Shown here: piece by piece, positions 41,198 through 51,695 of the stretch
Position numbering within the stretch: position 1 is the first letter of the stretch
How the letters are laid out: the number at the start of each line of letters is the position of its first letter
Assembly (NCBI GenBank): GCA_015143295.1
Contig: CM026570.1
Span: 2,628,047-2,692,046, forward strand
Length of the DNA: 64,000 nt
Reading direction: 5' to 3'
Source of the DNA: Tetracentron sinense
Taxonomy: Eukaryota; Streptophyta; Magnoliopsida; Trochodendrales; Trochodendraceae
Program-made: the position numbers and the translations under genes
The notes under the pieces: generated by a model
What the model saw: only the letters and a program-made list of their open reading frames with translations
Databases searched by the model: none
What the model was told of the DNA's origin: nothing

Positions 41198-42060
41198 TGG
41201 AGAAGACTACGTCCCTTATTTTTTTGTTCCGGTGATAATTGAGTTGGTTAGTCGGTCAGTACGTGTCAAGTAATTCCCTAATTTATTTGGAATTTACCTT
41301 CTTTAAAGTCGATTTAGGACCTCCTTTTTTATTAGGGCAATTGTCACCGTTCCCCCTTGAGAGCCAGGTGTCGTCCCCTACATGTTCGGTATGGAGATAG
41401 TGTATTTGAAAATGGCACAGGATTCTCTCGAGTTGGAACCCTAGAGGTCGCCACGTGTCTCCTTTGACACCCCTTAACCATGGGTAAGGTTCACCCAACC
41501 CTAGGGTTCACTCACCCATCCTTGGTTTTTTTTTTTTTATTAACTATTATTTTTAAATTAAAAAAACTGTTTTAAGAGTTTTTTAATATTAAAAATATTT
41601 TTTTAATTTAAAAATAATAATTAATAAATAAAAAAAAACCAAGGATGGGTTAGTGAACCCTAGGGGTGGGTGAACCTTACCCATGGTTAAGGGGTGTCAA
41701 AGGAGACACGTGGCAACCTCTAGGGGTTCAACTCGAGAGGATCCTGAGCCTTGAAAATAATACCCCTTATGGTCATGTTAAGGTAGATTACAGGATGATC
41801 TTATTCTAGTTACGTACTACCTGAACTATTTTTTCAGAAAAAATGGAAACGGAAAACACTAACTTCAAAAAAATAATCCGCTCCCCATGGCACCCTACAA
41901 AAATTAAGATTAAAAATATTAACCACAGTTAAAATGGATACTGGGAATTTTATGGGGTGGGAGTCGTGGGACACGCTCCTCGTGGCACCCCCAAGAGGAG
42001 CGAATTAGTGCTCTAATAAGATTCCCGGGGTGTAGCATCGTGGCCGTAAACCAGAAGGTG
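41198..42060. repeat. Dispersed repeat, copy A (pair with 50110-50600), carrying a MITE insertion
   Basis: The sequence from GGAGAAGA(C/A)(T/A) near 41198 to CCCGGGGTGTAGC near 42034 aligns closely, in direct orientation, with about 50112-50585. The only large difference is the extra 345 bp at 41414-41758. No coding sequence is seen, so this is probably a non-autonomous transposon or a small segmental duplication. Confidence 0.75.
41414..41750. mobile_element. Foldback MITE, 337 bp, with empty site visible at the paralogous repeat
   Basis: Ends are GGCACAGGATTCTCTCGAGT and, inverted, GGCTCAGGATCCTCTCGAGT. The arms continue through GAGGTCGCCACGTGTCTCC and CCTTAACCATGGGTAAGGTT to an AT-rich centre, so almost the whole element folds on itself. 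The 8-bp target duplication is TTGAAAAT (41406-41413 and 41751-41758). Copy B of the surrounding repeat at about 50310-50330 has the uninterrupted site. The internal arms match the element at 52639-52994 although the outer ends differ. Confidence 0.88.
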
Positions 42061-44380
42061 TCATGTCGATTCCTAGGCTCCCCTCAATATTGGATTGTAT
42101 GAGATGCAGGTATTCCTTATGCAGCACGTAGGCTAGTTTAAGGCTCAGGATTAAAAAAAAATTAAATTATTGAGGGGATCATTGATCTATAATAAGATAC
42201 CCTCAATATTTGAACCATAGGATCAACTACGGCGGTCAAACTAAAATATGTCCCGAAATATACTTACTTTTAACAATTTTACCTGATAGGGTTTAAAGGG
42301 TAGTTTCGACTGACCAAAAAAGTGTGAAAAGTCTAATATGTCCTTTCGTAAGATTTTAGTCATTTTCACGCAAAATGATGTAGAAAGTCTATTATGCCCC
42401 TTTCACGTACTCTTTTAAAGGTCTCTTTTGCTCCTTCGATTATCAGTCTCTCCGAGCAAAATAAAGATGAAAAGTCTGTTATACCTCTAATATGATCATT
42501 GAAAACTCTTCCATGTCCCTGAATTTGGTTAGGGAAAAGTCTCTTATGCCCGACCATGGACAAGATCTGGCTTGTCCCGGAGTTTCATACTCGGGCATAG
42601 CCTCTTTAATTAACTGACGTGTGGGGGTGTTCGTAATAGTAAGGTATGATACATGTGTGGCATACGTTGCATTAGATGGTACACGCAAACCTTCTTGGGG
42701 ACACGTGGCCTATTTAATATCAGCATCCTGTGGTAATATTCACTCACCACATATGGATCGTGCACCTGCCCTTGTTATATATTTTTTAAAAATAAAAACC
42801 TTGGATATGATTCACTCACTCATGTGGTTAAAGTTTGTTGTTATTTTTTTCTTTAAACTGCACGCGTAGATAATAACCCTAGGGGTTAGTTAACGTAACC
42901 AAAGTTAATTTGTATTGAAGGGATCCGGCTCCTCTGCTCGAATATGTGTGCTGAGATTTTGCTTGGGTTAAAACCCAAGCATGACACGTCATCAAGGAAA
43001 AATCCAATGGCCCAGTTTTTGTTTGAGGCATTGAGTCATACACCCAAAAAACAAAGTGCCAAATTTTCTCCGATTCTCTACTCTCCCTCACATTCAAATC
43101 TCAAGTCCTATTCTGGCAAACCAAAGAGACCATTCTGGCTTCTGACGACGAACCCATCCCGGCGAAGCACCACACTCCCTTTCTTTCGAAAACCCCCAAC
43201 TATTTTAACGAAGAAGAAAAAAAGATCTCCACCAGCGAAATTCTCAGATAGAGGGACAGTAATGGTAGTGGTAGCTCAAAAAAGAAGACTAGAAAGCTAA
43301 GTGTAGATAAAGATTAGAGAAGGGAAATGGTCTATTCGACCTTATATTATTTTATTTTTTTTAATTTGGGGTTTCTTCATTTCTTTTATTGTATGTCATA
43401 TTATTTTGAAAGAAGACGTAATAGAGCTGGAAAAGAAAGGGCAACTTCTCGACATCAAGGTTAGATTTGTTAGAAACTATCTCCTTCCATTGGACAAGGC
43501 CCAGCAACGACTTAATATTTGTACTTAATGAGAAGAAATATGTGATTACCTCCACCGCTTGCTAGACGATAATGGCTGCACTGCTTGTGGGGTTATCCTT
43601 TATTATGGGTTCTATCCAAATGCTTAAGCTCTACAACATTCCCTATTGGGTATATTTAGTTTTTTAAATGTTAATTGTATCTGGACCTCTACCTTTTTAC
43701 CTAATTGGAAGTCCAATAAGAAGCACGAAACAGGACCATTATGTTAATGACAAAGGACATTGTCTACTACCAGACCGACCCTCATTTATATTGTTTCATT
43801 TATGCAATCCAATTGTGCAGTTATGGTGTGTCTGTTATAACAATCTTAGGCCTTTTTCATTTGTGCAATCCAAATGCAGATAGGCAATCATGGCCTGTTC
43901 ACAAAGCTTAAAATCCTTGATCATGCATGTTCACATCACACGCAAATGATATCATAAGGTTCTTCCCATCCGGTCCAAACAATAAATAATTTTCTGAAAA
44001 ACCTTTGTGATGTACAAAGGATCAGTAAGAGTCCTGATAATTCCAATATCTCAATTCGGAAGGCAATACTTGATGTGGTTCAAGGTTGTATATATGAAAA
44101 CCCCATTGTCATCCCAGCCACCACTCTTTACATGGATTTGTCTCATGAATGGTACTTTGAAGCACAAATTTCTTGCTGGTGATAATTAAATCATGTTTAC
44201 TAAGCAAAGCAATAGACTCAATGTCATTCAACAAAACAACATATCTAATAAACGGGATTTGTAGATCCCTAAGAACAAATCTCTATTGAAGATCAAAGAT
44301 CATCAAAGATGACAACCCTATCTTTAGATGTTTGTATAGTTTTGACAAAATGTAAGTGTTGTACCAGCCCCGGCTTCACA
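42061..44380. other. Intergenic region, no gene seen
   Basis: Several open stretches (for example 42944-43300) are present but have no recognisable family content, splice context or codon signature that would justify a gene call. Confidence 0.35.
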
Positions 44381-44382
44381 TC

Positions 44383-45065
44383 CTATCCTGTTCTTCTTTT
44401 TCTCTTCTCAACCCTATGTGGGTTCTTATGATCATCATGCTCCACGGCTGGTGTGTGCTCACATGTAGCACCCTCTGTGGGTGCATTTGACAGGAGCTCA
44501 GACCGACCATTGGTTCCATACACAGTCCGAGTCTGCATAACAAACATCTGATTTATAGTTCGGCATTTAACTGTTTTAACAATATCTAAGTTTAACATGC
44601 AAAAAGATTCAGAAGAGTGTTACCTGCGTGATGCTGTTAACAAAGTTCTCTATGTTATGCATTGCTGCTAGAGTCTCGTTTGCAATTGTTTCCTCAGCTA
44701 CAGTTCTTTCGAGAAGCTTTTGTACGGTATCTTTAAGATAGCGAATCTCGCCTTCAAACACCGTGATCCTTGTTGCAAGATCTTCCAGCCTACGACCCTG
44801 TAATAATGGAGTAAAAAGAGGAGGATTGTTAATTGGGTGATGAAGTAATTGTACAACCTATAAACAACATTTTAGTTACCCTTATTTCATTCTCATAATA
44901 TCCAACTGTGGTTTTATGCTGGGGCTGACTAGTACCACAATGTGATTCCCCCCGTCTTCTCCTCCAATGAGAAATCGTTCAACTTTCATTCGAATTTTCA
45001 ACAGACACTGAGTTGGTGCGTGCCAGAGCTACATAACTAGCTTCCCTTGTTACGTGATCAGAGTC
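44383..45065 (-). pseudogene. Unrecognised three-exon gene fragment with coiled coil and basic tail
   Basis: On the minus strand, blocks 45065-44880, 44797-44624 and 44532-44383 are each bounded by AG/GT and join in phase 0. The first (DSDHVTREASYVALARTNSV...) contains one in-frame TGA, then continues TISHWRRRRGESHCGTSQPQ. The second (GRRLEDLATRITVFEGEIRY, LKDTVQKLLERTVAEETIAN) is a clear heptad coiled coil. The third (TRTVYGTNGRSELLSNAPTE ... NPHRVEKRKRRTG) ends in a basic, NLS-like tail and a stop. Exon organisation suggests a real or captured gene. The stop in the first block suggests decay unless the splice model is different there. The family is not recognised; a transposon-encoded protein is possible. 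Confidence 0.5.
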
Positions 45066-45387
45066 CTATGTTAAGCACCAATGAGTACGTACGTTAGCAC
45101 GGTTTTCAAGTTTTGGTCTATACATACCAAACGAACAAGGTCAATCAAAATAATTTTAAACGAATTATAAGACTGCAAATATAGAATTGATTTTCTACTA
45201 AGTTGGCCTCCTTTGAAGTCTTACATTAAGCATGCAAATCAAAGTTGGGGAAGAATTCGCTAATTAAAGGTATTTTAAAACTATGCAAACACATATAAAT
45301 ATTATTATTTATTTTTAAAATAAATATATAAAATTTTGAAATTTCACGAAATTTTGATAAAATATTATTTTTTCTCTGTCCCCGGTA

Positions 45388-45769
45388 ATGTCGTTGTTGT
45401 CTTTGACGTTCTCTTCTCTTCTCCAAGAGAAGCATAAGAACAACAACAACAACAAAAGCAGAGGCAAATCGAACATTTCAAAGGTTTTTCACTACACATT
45501 CGCTTCTCCAGTAAGAAACAATGCTTCTTCTTCTTATTCGGGTGGTACATCAACAATCCCTAAACGTGCGCCTCCGCCTAAAAAGCACTGCCACTGGAAG
45601 GAAGGATAATTTCCTGGGATCTTAGACGTATCTCTGTTGAGCCCTCGAGAACACCGATAAAGAACGTCAAGAAGAAGATTGGCAAAAAGAACAATGTCAA
45701 GGCTTGTGTGAACATTGTTACCGAAGTTTTGTCTGAGTTAATTCAGAAAAATCAATGGAGGAAGCCCTA
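45388..45769 (+). pseudogene. Possible frameshifted hypothetical ORF pair
   Basis: An ATG-initiated frame (45388-45609) with Asn-rich and Ser-rich segments and the sequence GGTSTIPKRAPPPKKHCHWK is followed, after one frame change, by an open stretch to 45769 reading DLRRISVEPSRTPIKNVKKK, then ACVNIVTEVLSELIQKNQWR. The second part looks coding by composition. No family is recognised. It may be one decayed gene fragment or chance. Confidence 0.3.
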
Positions 45770-45779
45770 GCGGTACAAT

Positions 45780-46334
45780 TTAAAATCTTCTAATTTGTTT
45801 TTTCTTTTCTCAAAATATAACTATTAGTATTATCTCATGTTTTTTTCTTTACTTTGTATGTATATGAGATTCATATTTGCTAGCATTTGATTTTAAAAAA
45901 TTTATAAACTTGTGATTTGATACACATAAAATAATTGTTCAATCACTCAATCCTTTTTTTTTTTTTTTTTTTAAGAACTCGGGGTGTCCCCAATCCTTTG
46001 GGCTAGGACTAATAACAATCATAATGATCAAACGGCCTAGGTTGATTCTAATCAAACGGCCAAGGATGAGAAAGAGCATTCCAATCATACACAGTTATGC
46101 ACACCTCATGTATTGATGTGTACAATTCATTCAAAACCTTATTTAGTTAGAAAAGATTTTCTCAAATCTTTCTAATCTAGAATTTTGTATACTTACCTCT
46201 TATCCCATGATTCTTTTGGAGAGTTTCCTTAATCAAGGAATCTCTTGATTGTAACTGATGTAATCCTTTATATATATGAAAGTTACCCTCCTCATCACTT
46301 ACGTTAAGAGTGAGAATCCATCTTGTGTTTTCAC
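45780..46334. other. Intergenic DNA passing into a Copia 5' LTR (outer edge unresolved)
   Basis: A poly-T run at about 45953-45972. From roughly 46090 onward the sequence is probably the 5' LTR of the decayed plus-strand Copia element, because it leads, apart from the hAT insertion, straight into the primer binding site at 47312. Confidence 0.4.
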
Positions 46335-47294
46335 CAGTGTTGTCAGAACCGGACCAGACCGGCCGGTCGAACCTGGAACCGACCCCCTCGCCGGTTCCCA
46401 AAACCCTCAAAACCGACTGGAATTCAAAATCGGTCATTTGCCGTCGAACCGTGATAACCGGCCGGTTGAATCGGGAACCATTGGAACCGGTGGAACCGGC
46501 AACCGGTTACCATAACCGGTTGGTACCGTCGAATGACCCAGTTTTCGGCGCCCTTTACTTTTTCCGGCCAGTTTGGCCGGCCAAATGCCCGGAAAATTTT
46601 TAAAAAATTCTTTAAAACTAGGGTTTTGCTTGCCTTAGGTAGGAAAGGAAAAAATAAATTAGATTTCCAAATCTCTAATAATCTCTTCACAGAAGTTATG
46701 GATTCAACTCCTACTCTTCTTCCTCTCAAAATTTCCAAATCGAACTTGATTTCTTGTGGGGTTGGGGATTTTTCGTCGACGAAGACACCTCTACTACCTT
46801 GGAGCATTTTCGTTAGGTGGAGATAAAAGATCTGGGTCCCAACACCATCTCTTATCTTGTTTCCTCCGACGGGCTTTGATTTCTAGCCATTGTTCAATCC
46901 TCATTCTCCGATACCACCTCTTTTATGCGAAATAGGTTGCTTGGAAAGTAAAGTACGACCTGGACTCTTTTTTTTTTTTTTGTAACTTATGATAATTGAT
47001 TACTTGTGGGAGAAGTTTTTTTCAAAAGATAATGATGCTTCATGCTCAGTCAATGTCAATGTCAGAACCAAACAAGTACATTTTGAAACAAAGTCTGTAC
47101 TCTCCTTTTCTTCACTCAAGTGAACACCAAAGAGGATTTTGACCAATTGATCTATCATTTATAACTCGTTTGGGCTTAAAAAAAAGTTTTGGGAGGATTT
47201 GCTGGTGAACCGGTCCGACCGACCAGTTGAACCGGTGGAACCGGGAACCGGTCCTCTAGCCGGTTCGACAACCGGTCCAATTCTGAAAACAATG
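46335..47294. mobile_element. Non-autonomous hAT element inserted in a Copia LTR
   Basis: A 960-bp element with ends CAGTGTTGTCAGAACCGGAC and, inverted, CATTGTTTTCAGAATTGGAC, and a perfect 8-bp target duplication GTTTTCAC (46327-46334 and 47295-47302). CA(G)TG ends and an 8-bp duplication are diagnostic of the hAT superfamily. Both subterminal regions are dense in CCGG and AACCGG(T) motifs. No transposase is encoded. Joining the flanks restores continuous LTR sequence directly before the primer binding site. Confidence 0.88.
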
Positions 47295-47311
47295 GTTTTC
47301 ACAAGCTTTTA

Positions 47312-47323
47312 TGGTATCAGAGC
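47312..47323 (+). promoter_or_regulatory. Primer binding site of the decayed plus-strand Copia element
   Basis: TGGTATCAGAGC, the same tRNA-Met-type site as at 190-201 on the other strand. The gag ATG follows at 47350. Confidence 0.8.
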
Positions 47324-47349
47324 TATTAGGTGAGAGAAGAGAATTTTCA

Positions 47350-49055
47350 ATGGCTTCTTCCACCTTGAAATATCCTTATCCATCGGCCCTCAATGTCGCC
47401 AACTTTGTGTCACTGAAACTGACACATTCGAACTATTCACTATGGAAGACCTAGTTTCTTGGACTCATTGAGAGCCAGAATCTCTCCGGATTCATCAATG
47501 GGGAGTGCGCAATGCCATCCCAGACCATCTCAGTTCCAGATGCTGAAACCATTGGAGGGAGAAAAGATGACATCAATCTTGATTTCCTGCAATGGAGGTA
47601 ATCTGATAAACTTTTGCGTGGGTGGATCATGGGCACCCTAATTGAGAAGGTACTTGGACTTGTTGTTGGACTTGAATCATCCACAGGGGTATGGAATACC
47701 CTTGCAAATACTCATGCTCAAAGCACAACTGAACATGAGTATTCCTTATTACAACAACTCCAATTTATGCGACGGGATAATTTTCCGTCCTTGAATGAAT
47801 ATTTGAGAAATTTCAAACTTAGATGTGATGATCTAAGTGCCATTGGCAGCCCCATGCCTGATAAGAACAAATCCATTTGGCTATTGAATATACTTGGACC
47901 TAAGTATGACTCCTTTGCTACAGTCATGTTGAAACCCCCGACTCCCTTATATATGGATCTTGTTCCGTTGTTGCAGAGCTTTAACAACCTACATTCTAAT
48001 TCAGTTAAGCATAATATGGCTTTTTTTGGCCAAAGATCTGGGAACAAAAATTTCAAAAATTATAGGGGACGTCCAGGACAGTTTCATGGCCAATATCGTG
48101 GTGGTCAAAACCAAAATTATCAAACCCAGAATTTTGGGGGGCAAAACACATTTTCTTCTCAGGGAAGAGGGTTTCATCAAACCCAGACTACCAACCGAGC
48201 CGGAGGTAATTCTTCAAAAAATAAAACCTCCCATCAATCTAATCTTGGACAAGATGGACGATTTGTTAATATTTGCTAGATTTGCGGGAAGAATGGCCAC
48301 ATGGATCTGAAGTGCTGGAGTAGATTCCTTCAAGGCAAATGACATTCCAGAAGCACTTCCTACAATGACCATTACAGAAAATCAAGATGAAGATTGGTTT
48401 ACAGACACTGGGGCTACGGCCCACATGACAGGGGATCCAGGTAAACTCTATAATTCTACACCTTATTCTGGCAATGACTCTGTCATGGTGGGGAATGATG
48501 AAATGTTATCAATCTCCCAAATTGGTAATTCTTCATTAAATATGGGGTCTCACTCACTACGATTAAGGAATGTTTTATTAGTTTCTGCTATGAAAAAGAA
48601 TTTATTGTTTATTAGTCAGTTTACCAATGATCACCCTTATAATTTTGAATTCTCTTCTACTGGATTTGTGATAAAGGACAGGAAAACAGGAAGGGTGATC
48701 ACAGAGGGGACTAGAAAATGTGATTTGTATGCCTTAGGAAGACAACCGGAGGCACATTTTTCGACAAGATTTAAGAAAGTTGATGAGGAAGTGTGGCACA
48801 AACGCCTCGGACACTCGCAGTCTTCAGTTGTGAACTTTCTTGAAAATAAAGGGATGATCAATGTGTCAACATGGAATAAACGCATTTCAATTTGTGAGAG
48901 TTGCCAATTAGGAAAATTGTCTAAACTACCTTTTATTAATTTTACAATGCTAGCACTGTTTTATTTGAGAAAATTCATTGTGATTTATAGGGCCCATCAC
49001 CCGTTATCTCTTCGCAACGGTTTCAATATTATGCTTGCTTTGTTGATGATGGGAA
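47350..49055 (+). pseudogene. Decayed Copia gag-pol (gag, protease, start of integrase)
   Basis: It starts MASSTLKYPYPSALNVANFV with an early stop after SNYSLWKT. It continues with the gag core (STTEHEYSLLQQLQFMRRDN, IGSPMPDKNKSIWLLNILGP), a Gly/Asn/Gln-rich tail, a remnant zinc knuckle after a stop (CGKNGHMDLKCW), the protease site WFTDTGATAHMTGD and the integrase zinc region (WHKRLGH...CESCQLGKLSKLPF). The coding sequence ends at FVDDG near 49050, where it meets unrelated sequence. Integrase catalytic core, reverse transcriptase and RNase H are missing. Confidence 0.88.
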
Positions 49056-49063
49056 AGTAGTGG

Positions 49064-49790
49064 TAATTTTCATATCCTCATCCTTCTTGTCATTTGATTC
49101 TTCTTTACTATCCAGAATTTCAACACTTTTTTTTATCAGGATCAGCAATGACAATATCTTCTGATATTTCTGAAATCTTGGCTTGATCACAAGCTTTTGA
49201 TTCAAAAGACGGAATAGAGGGTTCCATCATGATATCTTCATCTAAAAGATTTACTTCATCCTTTCTTACTTCAGTTTCTGAATCAGTTTTCTCAAAAGGA
49301 ATTTGTTCTATAATAAATATAATTGTGATTTAGTTATGTACTGATATAGTACGATCTAGACAATTTTTGGTAAATAATGATTATGATGTTAAAATCATGG
49401 TTAACTATCTATTAGGAAAAATACCTGTGCCAAAGCATTCAGAAACAAATTCAAGGGAAGATTCCATCCTGATATGAACGTCTTCTGCTGGAACGGGTGA
49501 AGAAGCAAAAGCTGACTCTTACACCGAAGGAATTGAGATGTTAATACCCTCATTGGTATCTCCACCGATGGTGTCTTCATAAATAACTTCTTCATTAACA
49601 GCTTCTTCATCAATGATTTCTTCATCATGATCTTCACGGATGGATTCTTCGTCAACACTTTCTTCCTTAATGTCCACCACAAAAGTTTCCTCAAAAACAT
49701 GTTCTTCAAAGCCTTCATCAATAGTTGGAGCATCATCAAAGTTTGATGCTGAAGAATCAGAAGACCAGCAGATTCTTCTTTTGTAATATC
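49064..49790 (-). pseudogene. Acidic-protein gene fragment, two exons, unrecognised
   Basis: On the minus strand one block (about 49790-49430) reads KRYYKRRICWSSDSSASNFD, then EEHVFEETFVVDIKEESVDE and further Glu/Asp-rich repeats (DEEIIDEEAVNEEVIYEDTI), a stop, then ESAFASSPVPAEDVHIRMES, and ends at a GT near 49429. After a short gap an AG at about 49309 opens a second acidic block (EQIPFEKTDSETEVRKDEVN, LLDEDIMMEPSIPSFES). This is frameshifted at a poly-A run near 49134, after which VEILDSKEESNDKKDE follows. The exon-intron layout suggests a host gene fragment or a transposon-captured one. A 145-bp MITE at 49800 truncates its 5' side. Confidence 0.5.
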
Positions 49791-49799
49791 TCTTAACCT

Positions 49800-49944
49800 A
49801 GGAAGCACGGATACTTTGAAAATGGAAACGTATCGTATCGCCGTACCCGTATCGTCGTATCGGATACGGTATTTCTAAGGTAAAACTTAGCTGTTTTCAT
49901 AATTTCTGCCGTATCGCCCGTATCGCCGTATCGGTGCTTCCTAG
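49800..49944. mobile_element. Short MITE (145 bp) with 10-bp target duplication
   Basis: Ends AGGAAGCACGG and CGGTGCTTCCTAG are inverted. The flanks carry CTCTTAACCT on both sides (49790-49799 and 49945-49954). The interior repeats CGTATCG in both orientations. Such a duplication size suggests a Mutator-like origin, although the exact ends are uncertain by one or two bases. Confidence 0.7.
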
Positions 49945-49992
49945 CTCTTAACCTTCTAGAAGATCTAGGTCCGTTTACACCATTCTTAAACC

Positions 49993-50620
49993 AAAGATAG
50001 GTGGGTGAATCCTAAGGTTGACTGAACCTTAACAACGGTTAAGATCTGTCAAAAGGGACATGTGGCCACCTCAAGCGTGTAACTGGTTTTGACAAAAACC
50101 GGTCACAATTGGAGAAGAATGCGTCCTTTTTTTTTGTTCGGGTGATAATTGAGTTAGTTAGTCGGTCAGTACGTGTCAAGTAATCCCCTAATTTATTTAG
50201 AATTTACCTTCTTTAAAGTCGGTTTAGGACCTCCTTTTTTATTAGGGCAAATTGTCACTGTTTCTCCTTGAGAGGCAGGTGCCCTCCCCTACTTGTCCAG
50301 TATGGAGAGTATATTTCAAAATAATACCCCTTATGGTCATGTTAAGGTAGATTACGGGATGATCTTATTCTAATTACGTACTACCAGAACTATTTTTTCA
50401 GAAAAAATGGAAACTGAAACACTGATTTCAAAAAAACAAATTCGCTCCCCATGGCACCCTACAAAAATTAAGATTAAAAATATTAACCACGGTTAAAAAG
50501 GATACTGGGGAATTTTATGGTGTGGGACACGCTCCTCGCGGCAGCCCCAAGAGGAGCAGATTAGTGCGATTCCCGGGGTGTAGCCCGGTGGCCATAGGAC
50601 GAATCGTAAACCCGGAAGGA
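49993..50620. repeat. Half palindromic MITE plus dispersed repeat copy B
   Basis: 49993-50110 is the right half only of the AACCGG palindromic family (ACCAAAGATAGGTGGGTGAA ... AAACCGGTCACAATTGG). 50112-50585 is the direct-repeat partner of 41198-42055 without the 41414 MITE. Confidence 0.7.
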
Positions 50621-51008
50621 GTTGGGATCTTATTCGTTACTTGTTAGCATCAGTGTCACTATCATCTCAAATTTTCTTACAAAGAACAGTAGAGCATTTC
50701 CTGACCCGATTTTTACGGTTCGGGTTAATGTTTTTGACCCTATAAACGAACCAAATTTTGTTTTGTTCAACTTCAACCCCATTTTGTAATCGGCTTTAGG
50801 TTGAGCTCCACAGACCCGGTTGAGCTCCCGACCCGATTGGTTGGAAGGATTTTTAAACAGCCAACAAAGAACAGAAATCTCACGTTTGAAATTAGAAAGA
50901 GAGAGATTTTCTAATTAGATATTAGTCTCACTAATTAGAAACTATTCTTCCATTTTATTTCTATTAAAGAGCCTCAGTTCTATGATCACAAATCTCAAGA
51001 ACTGAAAC
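50621..51008. other. Upstream region of the MADS-box gene
   Basis: No other gene. GACCCG and GGTTCGGGTT segments (50700-50850) look like old transposon sequence. No clear TATA box was identified. Confidence 0.35.
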
Positions 51009-51695
51009 ATGGGTCGTTCTGGAGTTACATTCATGAAGAGAAAGAAAGGTCTGAAGAAGAAAACCTTCGAATTGGCGACCTTGTGTGACATCGAAGCTTG
51101 CATGGTTTCTTTCGGGCCTAACGGAGAGCTCGATACATGGCCAGAGAATTCAAATGAAGCCAAAGCCATTCTCAAACGCTATAAAGATCTAAGCAAGGAA
51201 GAACAAGAGAAGCGAAATCTGGGTCTGTCAAACTATTTAGAAGAAAAGAAAGAGAAATTGGAAGAAGAACTAAATCGAAGGCGCAAAGAGAATTCTAGTT
51301 TGGCGTACCCAGCATGGGATGATCGCCTGGACGAGTTATCGAACGAGTCATTGAGAGAACTCGGAAATCTTTTGCAGTCTAAGTTGGTGAAGATAAGAGA
51401 GAGGGTAGAGTACTTAGTTAAGGTGAATAATCAAAGCAATGTGAAAGGGAAAGGAATTGAAAATTTTGAGATGGTTAGAGAATTTCATCAACCATCACTT
51501 CCTCTTGTACCCATCACTGAAAAACTTGACAATCCGGTGATGTTCGAATCCCATTCTCAGCCAGTACTGCCTCTTAGGACCATTTTGCCGGCGCCATTGC
51601 TGCCCCAGTGGCTGCAAGGGCTCGTGTTTCAGCCTCAGACATATGAGGTGGATGATGGGTTCTTCAACTACTGCCTTCAAGGATATAGAGTTTAA
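51009..51695 (+). CDS. Type I (M-type) MADS-box transcription factor
   Basis: An intronless 228-residue frame, as is usual for type I MADS genes. The N-terminus MGRSGVTFMKRKKGLKKKTF, followed by ELATLCDIEACMVSFGPNGE and LDTWPE, is the DNA-binding MADS domain. About 10 residues of the usual start (the basic arm before TF-KRKKGL) are missing or replaced, so DNA binding may be altered. Next comes a Lys/Glu-rich helical segment (KRYKDLSKEEQEKRNL ... KKEKLEEELNRRRKEN), probably for dimerisation. The C-terminus is Pro/Leu-rich (PVLPLRTILPAPLLPQWLQG). GPNGE followed by TWPE favours the M-beta or M-gamma branch; the branch is not resolved. Family knowledge: such genes act mostly in gametophyte, endosperm or seed development. 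Confidence 0.82.
   Translation: MGRSGVTFMKRKKGLKKKTFELATLCDIEACMVSFGPNGELDTWPENSNEAKAILKRYKDLSKEEQEKRNLGLSNYLEEKKEKLEEELNRRRKENSSLAYPAWDDRLDELSNESLRELGNLLQSKLVKIRERVEYLVKVNNQSNVKGKGIENFEMVREFHQPSLPLVPITEKLDNPVMFESHSQPVLPLRTILPAPLLPQWLQGLVFQPQTYEVDDGFFNYCLQGYRV

Noticed and set aside
42944-43300. 118-codon plus-strand frame
   Set aside because: Composition is low in structure (Ser/Pro/Lys-rich), there is no family resemblance and no promoter or intron support.
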